A stretch of DNA of 33,816 nucleotides from assembly GCA_023409755.1 (NCBI GenBank), contig JAEYRA010000004.1:1-33816 (forward strand), written 5' to 3'. Each line of letters starts with the position of its first letter. Position 1 is the stretch's first letter. Source of the DNA: Bacillota bacterium. GTDB taxonomy: Bacteria; Bacillota; Clostridia; Christensenellales; UMGS416. The notes beneath the pieces are model-generated. The model had not been told where the DNA came from, did not search any database, and saw nothing but the letters and a program-made list of their open reading frames with translations. Positions 30,047 through 33,816 of this stretch are shown piece after piece. A program made the position numbers and the translations under genes.

Positions 30047-31978
30047 TTAATCTTTCAGTCGCTGGGTCTTGGTGACGGTGTCACTGCCGCCGTTTGTGGT
30101 AATCTTGTATTTCACCGTCACTTTTTCACCACCATAGTACCGGCCGTCGTTGCCATATCCATACCAATAGAAATAGACGGAATCCTTTCGGTTGTAAAAC
30201 GTGCTTTTTCCTTCAGAGATCAGCTTGCTGCCCTTGTAGATTTTGATGGAAATCACACAGTTACCTGCGTCGTAGTTATCGTAGGTGATGTAGAACCGGT
30301 TCTGCCAGGTATAGCCATTATAGTAGTCGTCCCAATAGTACTTTGCTTCATATTTGTAACCAGAGAGCTCCGGCTTGTGGTACTTTACCGTGAAGGTGCT
30401 GCTCTTCTCCGACACCGAACCGGCGGAGTTCTTGGCGGTGATCTTGACCTTGTACTTGCCGGGGGTCAACCCACTGGCGTAGATTCGCTTGGTGTAGGTG
30501 CCCGCGTCCTTGAGCGAGTTCTCCGTCACGGTGTAGAGCGTCTTCCCCTTGCTGTTGAGCACCTTGATGGTCACGTAGCTCTTGGTGGAGATTTTATACG
30601 TCACAACGGTGCTGCTGTAATTGTACACCGAGCTCTTGGAGAGCTTGACCTTGGTGATCGCGGGCTTGCTGGCATTCTTCACCGTCAGCGTCGCCTTGGC
30701 GGTGGCCGTCTTGCCGTCCGCGTCCCGCACGGTGTAAATCACCTTGTATTTGCCGGCGGCCACCAGCTTGCCAGCGTCGCTCTTCAGGTTCCATTTCACC
30801 GTGGAAGAGGTGGTGCTGTGCAGCTTGTCCGTCTCCAGCGTCCGCACGGTGTCGCCGTCCGCGTCCACCACCTTGAGCGATGCGATGGCCGCGTGGCTGT
30901 TCTTGAGCTTGATGGACACGCTGGCCCAGTCGTTGCGCGTCACTGCCCCCGGCGTCACCGAGAGCGACGCCGTCAGCACGTTGGGGTCGGGCACCAGCAC
31001 GGTGATCGTCGAACTCGTCAACGTCTTGGTGCCGTTGCCATTGGCAAAGCTGGCCTTCATGATGTACTCACCGGTGGGCACCAGATTGCCGCTGTCATCC
31101 TTGGTGTTCCAGGTCAACACTACATTGCCTTGCTGAAGTTTGCCTGAAGCCAGGGCACGCACTGCGGTGCCGTCTGCCTTGTACACGCGCACCATGGCAC
31201 TGGCCTGCGTATTGAGAGTATAGCTCAGGTTCACGCTGGCGCCGCGGTTGACCACGGTCTTGTTGACTTTGAAACCGCTAACAGAGATCGCCGGCGGCGC
31301 ACGCAGAGTCACCGTGTCCCGCAGAGCCCCCATGTTGCCGTAATTGTCCCACACAACGACGGTATAGGTGCCGTTGGTCAGCGGGTCCCCATGCCAATCC
31401 TTCAAGGCAAATGAACCGGATATGGTGTCGTCGGCCGCGTTGAAGGTCAGTTCCTGCATCAGAGTATTGTCTGCAGATACGAGATCGACGGTCACCGCGC
31501 CGCTGGTGTAGTGGCAGCGGAAGGAGAAGTCAATGGTGTTCCAGGGGTTGTTCACCACGCTGTGATTGGAAAGTGCGAGGCTGTCCACCGGGTTGTTCAT
31601 CCGGAAGGTGGTGTTAGAGTCGATGACCATCTGTCCACCCGTCGTTTGAACCAGCATCCTCACCCGGTACTCGCCGGCAGGAAGAGCCGACACGTCCAGG
31701 GTATCCGTGTGGCTGCCCGCCTCGGCCATGCCGGATCCCGCCCCGTAGGTATTGCCAGCCACCCAGCTGTCGGAGGAATTCAGAATGGAAATGTCTAACG
31801 TGGACACAGCCTCCGACAGGGTGTATTGTACTTCAAGCTGGTTGTCATAGTCCTCACCGGTAATCAGCGAGTTATCCGCCACCCCGACGGATGTGATGAC
31901 ACCGACCGCAAGGGCAACGGCCGGTACCATACAAAGCAGCAGGACAGACAGCAAGACAACCCATGCGGTTCTCTTCAT
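30047..31978 (-). CDS. Secreted Ig-like/FlgD-like repeat protein
   Basis: A 643-residue exported protein. The signal peptide ends near residue 24 (VALA). The rest is a chain of beta-sandwich units of roughly 95-105 residues, about 26-128, 131-227, 230-327, 328-430 and 433-525. The third and fourth carry the FlgD-like pattern VVLTWNTKDDSGNLVPTGEY and STVKWNLKSDAGKLVAAGKY. A C-terminal region (527-643) is rich in Tyr, Lys and Gly (YGYGNDGRYYGGEK) and may be a further beta domain that binds the wall or carbohydrate. No sortase motif or transmembrane anchor is visible. Function (adhesin, scaffold or wall protein) is unknown. GGAGG precedes the ATG at 31978. The gene is on its own unit, with promoter and terminator. 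Confidence 0.85.
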   Translation of the reverse strand: MKRTAWVVLLSVLLLCMVPAVALAVGVITSVGVADNSLITGEDYDNQLEVQYTLSEAVSTLDISILNSSDSWVAGNTYGAGSGMAEAGSHTDTLDVSALPAGEYRVRMLVQTTGGQMVIDSNTTFRMNNPVDSLALSNHSVVNNPWNTIDFSFRCHYTSGAVTVDLVSADNTLMQELTFNAADDTISGSFALKDWHGDPLTNGTYTVVVWDNYGNMGALRDTVTLRAPPAISVSGFKVNKTVVNRGASVNLSYTLNTQASAMVRVYKADGTAVRALASGKLQQGNVVLTWNTKDDSGNLVPTGEYIMKASFANGNGTKTLTSSTITVLVPDPNVLTASLSVTPGAVTRNDWASVSIKLKNSHAAIASLKVVDADGDTVRTLETDKLHSTTSSTVKWNLKSDAGKLVAAGKYKVIYTVRDADGKTATAKATLTVKNASKPAITKVKLSKSSVYNYSSTVVTYKISTKSYVTIKVLNSKGKTLYTVTENSLKDAGTYTKRIYASGLTPGKYKVKITAKNSAGSVSEKSSTFTVKYHKPELSGYKYEAKYYWDDYYNGYTWQNRFYITYDNYDAGNCVISIKIYKGSKLISEGKSTFYNRKDSVYFYWYGYGNDGRYYGGEKVTVKYKITTNGGSDTVTKTQRLKD

Positions 31979-32020
31979 GGTCGCAACCTCCATTAATAAT
32001 ACAGATGGTAATATATTACA

Positions 32021-32049
32021 ATTCTATCATTGCAGAAATGAACTTACAA
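32021..32049 (-). promoter_or_regulatory. Promoter of the Ig-like repeat protein gene
   Basis: Minus strand: TTGTAA (32049-32044), a 17-base spacer, TAGAAT (32026-32021). A palindrome GTAATATATTAC lies just downstream and could be an operator. Confidence 0.65.
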
Positions 32050-32116
32050 TGATAAAAAAATGACAATGTTCATATGCTTTGTCCCCGGCGACTCATAAAA
32101 CCGCAAAGAACCACTG

Positions 32117-32145
32117 TTGACAGCGTTGACAAAAGAATGTAAAAT
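32117..32145 (+). promoter_or_regulatory. rplM-rpsI promoter
   Basis: A consensus TTGACA (32117-32122), a 17-base spacer, and TAAAAT (32140-32145). A second TTGACA inside the spacer is not at a workable distance. Confidence 0.85.
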
Positions 32146-32151
32146 GTTCTC

Positions 32152-32258
32152 TGCGTCAAATCGGCCAAACTCAGCCCCGGCTGAAAATTGCGCTGGCAGC
32201 GTCCTCTTGCGGATCCCCCCACGCCGCACCGGGAACGCTGTACGATTAGGAGGAAACC
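32152..32258 (+). promoter_or_regulatory. rplM leader with hairpins (possible L13 autoregulatory leader)
   Basis: The ~107-base untranslated leader has a small hairpin (TCAGC/GCTGA, 32171-32184). A larger one is closed by CAGCGT/ACGCTG (32197-32202/32235-32240), with GCGG/CCGC inside. Bacillota often carry an L13 leader at this place that binds L13. I cannot confirm the consensus by eye. Confidence 0.4.
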
Positions 32259-32696
32259 ATGGGTACGTTTATGGCCAATGCCGAAACGGTCGACAAGAAA
32301 TGGGTGGTGGTCGACGCCGCCGGTCAGCCGCTGGGCGTGCTGGCCAGCCAGGTCGCTCACATTCTGCGCGGGAAGCACAAGCCCACCTACACCCCTCACG
32401 TGGATTGCGGTGACAACGTCATCGTCATCAACTGCGAGAAGATTGTGCTGACCGGCAAGAAGGCCGAGAAAAAGGTCTATGCCCATCACACCGGCTATGT
32501 CGGCGGGCTAAAGGAGCGCCCCTTCAAAGTCGTGCTGGAGAAGAACCCCGAGTTCATCATTCAGCACGCGGTCAAGGGCATGCTGCCCAACACCATTCTG
32601 GGGCGCAAGCTCCTGAAGAACCTGCGCGTGTTCAAAGGTGCCGAGCACAACCATCAGGCTCAGCAGCCTGAGGCGCTCGAGCTGAAAGGGAGGTAG
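32259..32696 (+). CDS. rplM: 50S ribosomal protein L13
   Basis: A 145-residue L13, an early-assembly protein of the large ribosomal subunit. The sequence follows the family closely: KKWVVVDAAGQPLGVLASQVAHILRGKHKPTYTPHVDCGDNV, then HHTGYVGGLKE near residue 75, the characteristic AVKGMLPNTILGRK near 105 and LKNLRVFKGAEHNHQAQQP at the end. AGGAGG lies six bases before the ATG. It is followed after eight bases by rpsI in the usual rplM-rpsI operon, driven by a consensus promoter and long leader. Confidence 0.98.
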   Translation: MGTFMANAETVDKKWVVVDAAGQPLGVLASQVAHILRGKHKPTYTPHVDCGDNVIVINCEKIVLTGKKAEKKVYAHHTGYVGGLKERPFKVVLEKNPEFIIQHAVKGMLPNTILGRKLLKNLRVFKGAEHNHQAQQPEALELKGR

Positions 32697-32704
32697 GAGC
32701 AAAC

Positions 32705-33100
32705 ATGGCTGAAGCATTGCAGTACAGAGGGACCGGCCGTCGCAAGACTTCCGTCGCCCGGGTGCGCCTGACTCCCGGCAGCGGCAAAATTGTCATCAAC
32801 GAACGTGACATCGACGATTACTTTGGGTTGGAGACGCTCAAGCTGATCGTCCGTCAGCCGCTGGTGCTGACCGAAACCGTCGGTCGCTTTGACGTTCTGG
32901 TCAACGTCGAGGGCGGCGGTCTGGCCGGCCAGGCTGGCGCCATCCGCCACGGCATCGCCCGTGCCTTGCTGGCCGTCGACGGCGAGTTGCGCCCGGCGGT
33001 GAAGAAGGCGGGCTTCCTGACCCGTGACTCCCGCATGAAGGAGCGCAAGAAGTACGGTCTGAAGGCCGCCCGTCGCGCGCCCCAGTTCAGCAAGCGCTAG
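32705..33100 (+). CDS. rpsI: 30S ribosomal protein S9
   Basis: A 131-residue S9 of the small ribosomal subunit, whose C-terminal tail reaches the P-site tRNA. Seen: YRGTGRRKTSVARVRL near residue 7, GGGLAGQAGAIRHGIARAL near 70, LTRDSRMKERKKYGLKAARRAPQFSKR at the end with the conserved terminal SKR. GGGAGG precedes the start, which follows rplM by eight bases. A strong terminator comes 22 bases after the stop, so the operon has only these two genes. Confidence 0.98.
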   Translation: MAEALQYRGTGRRKTSVARVRLTPGSGKIVINERDIDDYFGLETLKLIVRQPLVLTETVGRFDVLVNVEGGGLAGQAGAIRHGIARALLAVDGELRPAVKKAGFLTRDSRMKERKKYGLKAARRAPQFSKR

Positions 33101-33122
33101 TCGCACAACACCAGGCAAAGCG

Positions 33123-33154
33123 AACCACCCGGACTTACCAGCCGGGTGGTTTTT
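33123..33154 (+). terminator. Terminator of rplM-rpsI
   Basis: AACCACCCGG (33123-33132) and CCGGGTGGTT (33142-33151) form a 10-bp stem, followed by a T-run. Confidence 0.9.
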
Positions 33155-33247
33155 CTATGCCGATCTCAAGAAATGCAGCAGAAAATGTTTAGTGGCTTTC
33201 CATTCTGGGAATGTACTCTGGAAGTCTGTACGAGGGGGGGCTTTTCC

Positions 33248-33816
33248 ATGAGAAGTCCATTTGGTTGGAAGCCATTTGCCATTGCCATTGCTGTCGCGTT
33301 GTGTGTGCTGGCGATGCCGGCCGTGGCCCATGCCGCCCAATCCGGGCCCTATGTCTATGATGTGCATGACGGCTCAGTCACAATCACCGGCTACACCGGC
33401 AACGGCGGGTCGGTGACGGTCCCCACGACGCTTGGCAGCAGGAGTGTCACCGCCATCAGCGCAAGTGCCTTCGCCGGTAATGATACCGTGACGAACGTGA
33501 CCATACCAGTGGGCGTGACGCGGCTGGGGCAAGGTGCTTTTGCCGGTTGCGATGCCCTCACCTCCGTCTATTTCATGGGCAACCTGCCCGCCGTTGACGA
33601 GGACGATGACCAGGACGAAGACAACGACGATCAGGATGAAGACGACGACGACCAGGACGAGGATGACGACGACCAGGGCGAGGATGACGACGACCAGGTC
33701 GAAGACAATGACGACCAGGTCGATGACACCGACTACCAGGACGAGGACGACGACGACCAGGGCGAGGATGATGGTTGGTTCGGCGGCTCCAACTCCTCCA
33801 TTCGTCTGTATTACCA
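33248..33816 (+). CDS. Secreted BspA-like leucine-rich repeat protein, 3' end cut by window
   Basis: At least 189 residues, running off the right edge with no stop. The signal peptide ends near residue 29 (VAHA). A BspA-type LRR_5 unit follows (about 35-110): VTVPTTLGSRSVTAISASAFAG, then NVTIPVGVTRLGQGAFAGCDAL. This family makes surface or secreted proteins of gut and oral bacteria. Residues 116 onward are a run of acidic heptads (DEDDDDQ and variants), then GWFGGSNSS. The spacing GAGGGGGG before the ATG supports the start at 33248. The acidic region may bind Ca2+ or act as a spacer. Because the gene is cut, any wall anchor is unseen. It is a single gene after the ribosomal terminator. Confidence 0.85.
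   Translation, partial: MRSPFGWKPFAIAIAVALCVLAMPAVAHAAQSGPYVYDVHDGSVTITGYTGNGGSVTVPTTLGSRSVTAISASAFAGNDTVTNVTIPVGVTRLGQGAFAGCDALTSVYFMGNLPAVDEDDDQDEDNDDQDEDDDDQDEDDDDQGEDDDDQVEDNDDQVDDTDYQDEDDDDQGEDDGWFGGSNSSIRLYY
33593..33760 (+). repeat. Eight tandem 21-base acidic heptad repeats
   Basis: Eight in-frame units of seven residues, each ending in Gln: VDEDDDQ, DEDNDDQ, DEDDDDQ twice, GEDDDDQ, VEDNDDQ, VDDTDYQ, DEDDDDQ, then a partial GEDDGW. The codons vary (GAC/GAT, GAG/GAA) while the amino-acid pattern is kept, which suggests selection rather than a fresh slippage. Confidence 0.9.

Noticed and set aside
33593..33760. CRISPR array
   Set aside because: The repeats are 21 bases with no spacers, in frame inside a coding region, and encode acidic heptads.

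Overview
This is a GC-rich stretch of a low-complexity-intergenic, Gram-positive-type chromosome, most likely a high-GC member of the Clostridia (Bacillota). The reasons are strong AGGAGG-type ribosome binding sites, sigma-A-like promoters, a lipoprotein class B PBP of the PBP3/MecA type, rplM-rpsI behind a long leader, a PocR/AraC regulator with a corrinoid protein, GH4 and NagA/NagB sugar genes, and many SAM and Gfo/Idh enzymes. I see no rRNA, tRNA, insertion sequence, prophage or CRISPR array. Species cannot be fixed from the sequence alone.

Layout. 1-3034 (+): a carboxylesterase cut by the left edge, a ThuA-like protein and an exported/membrane protein. 3116-5068 (+): a Nudix hydrolase, a HIT-family protein and an HD-domain protein with its own promoter, leader hairpin and TTG start. 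5073-5303: the first copy of a structured element. 5351-8534 (-): GH4 glycosidase, UroD-like protein and an NADH-azoreductase-like flavoprotein; the last has its SD inside a terminator stem. 8619-8894 (+): an Asn/Cys-rich double-hydrophobic small protein, followed by about 375 bases of hairpin-rich non-coding DNA. 9271-14110 (-): a tight operon of two Gfo/Idh/MocA dehydrogenases, a TIM-barrel isomerase, nagA and nagB, facing a divergent AraC regulator (14333-15250). 15374-16324 (+): an AraC/GyrI-like regulator. 16398-17575 (-): a VOC protein and a TIM-barrel isomerase. 17669-18121 (-): a small membrane protein with a CxCx4CxC tail. 18175-18403: the second copy of the structured element. 18421-19167 (-): a DUF2161 nuclease-like protein. 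19251-21603 (+): three consecutive methyltransferase-fold genes (RsmC-like, Rsm22-like, Methyltransf_11-like). 21607-25269 (-): ppx/GppA-HD and ppk1. 25446-27746 (+): a class B PBP whose promoter abuts its start codon. 27850-29916 (-): a corrinoid protein and its PocR-AraC regulator. 30047-31978 (-): a secreted Ig-like repeat protein. 32259-33100 (+): rplM-rpsI. 33248 to the right edge (+): the start of a secreted BspA-like leucine-rich repeat protein with an acidic heptad repeat.

How it fits together. The central theme is use of amino sugars and modified glycosides. nagA and nagB deacetylate and deaminate GlcNAc-6-P to fructose-6-P, and the two dehydrogenases and the isomerase probably feed unusual sugars into them. 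The GH4 enzyme cleaves glycosides by a redox mechanism. Polyphosphate turnover (ppk1/ppx), peptidoglycan synthesis and ribosome genes are housekeeping.

The most interesting observation is non-coding. Two intergenic regions 13 kb apart (about 5073-5303 and 18175-18403) share matching blocks at nearly the same spacing, and two helices are kept by compensatory base changes. This is what a structured RNA looks like. I could not assign it to a known family.
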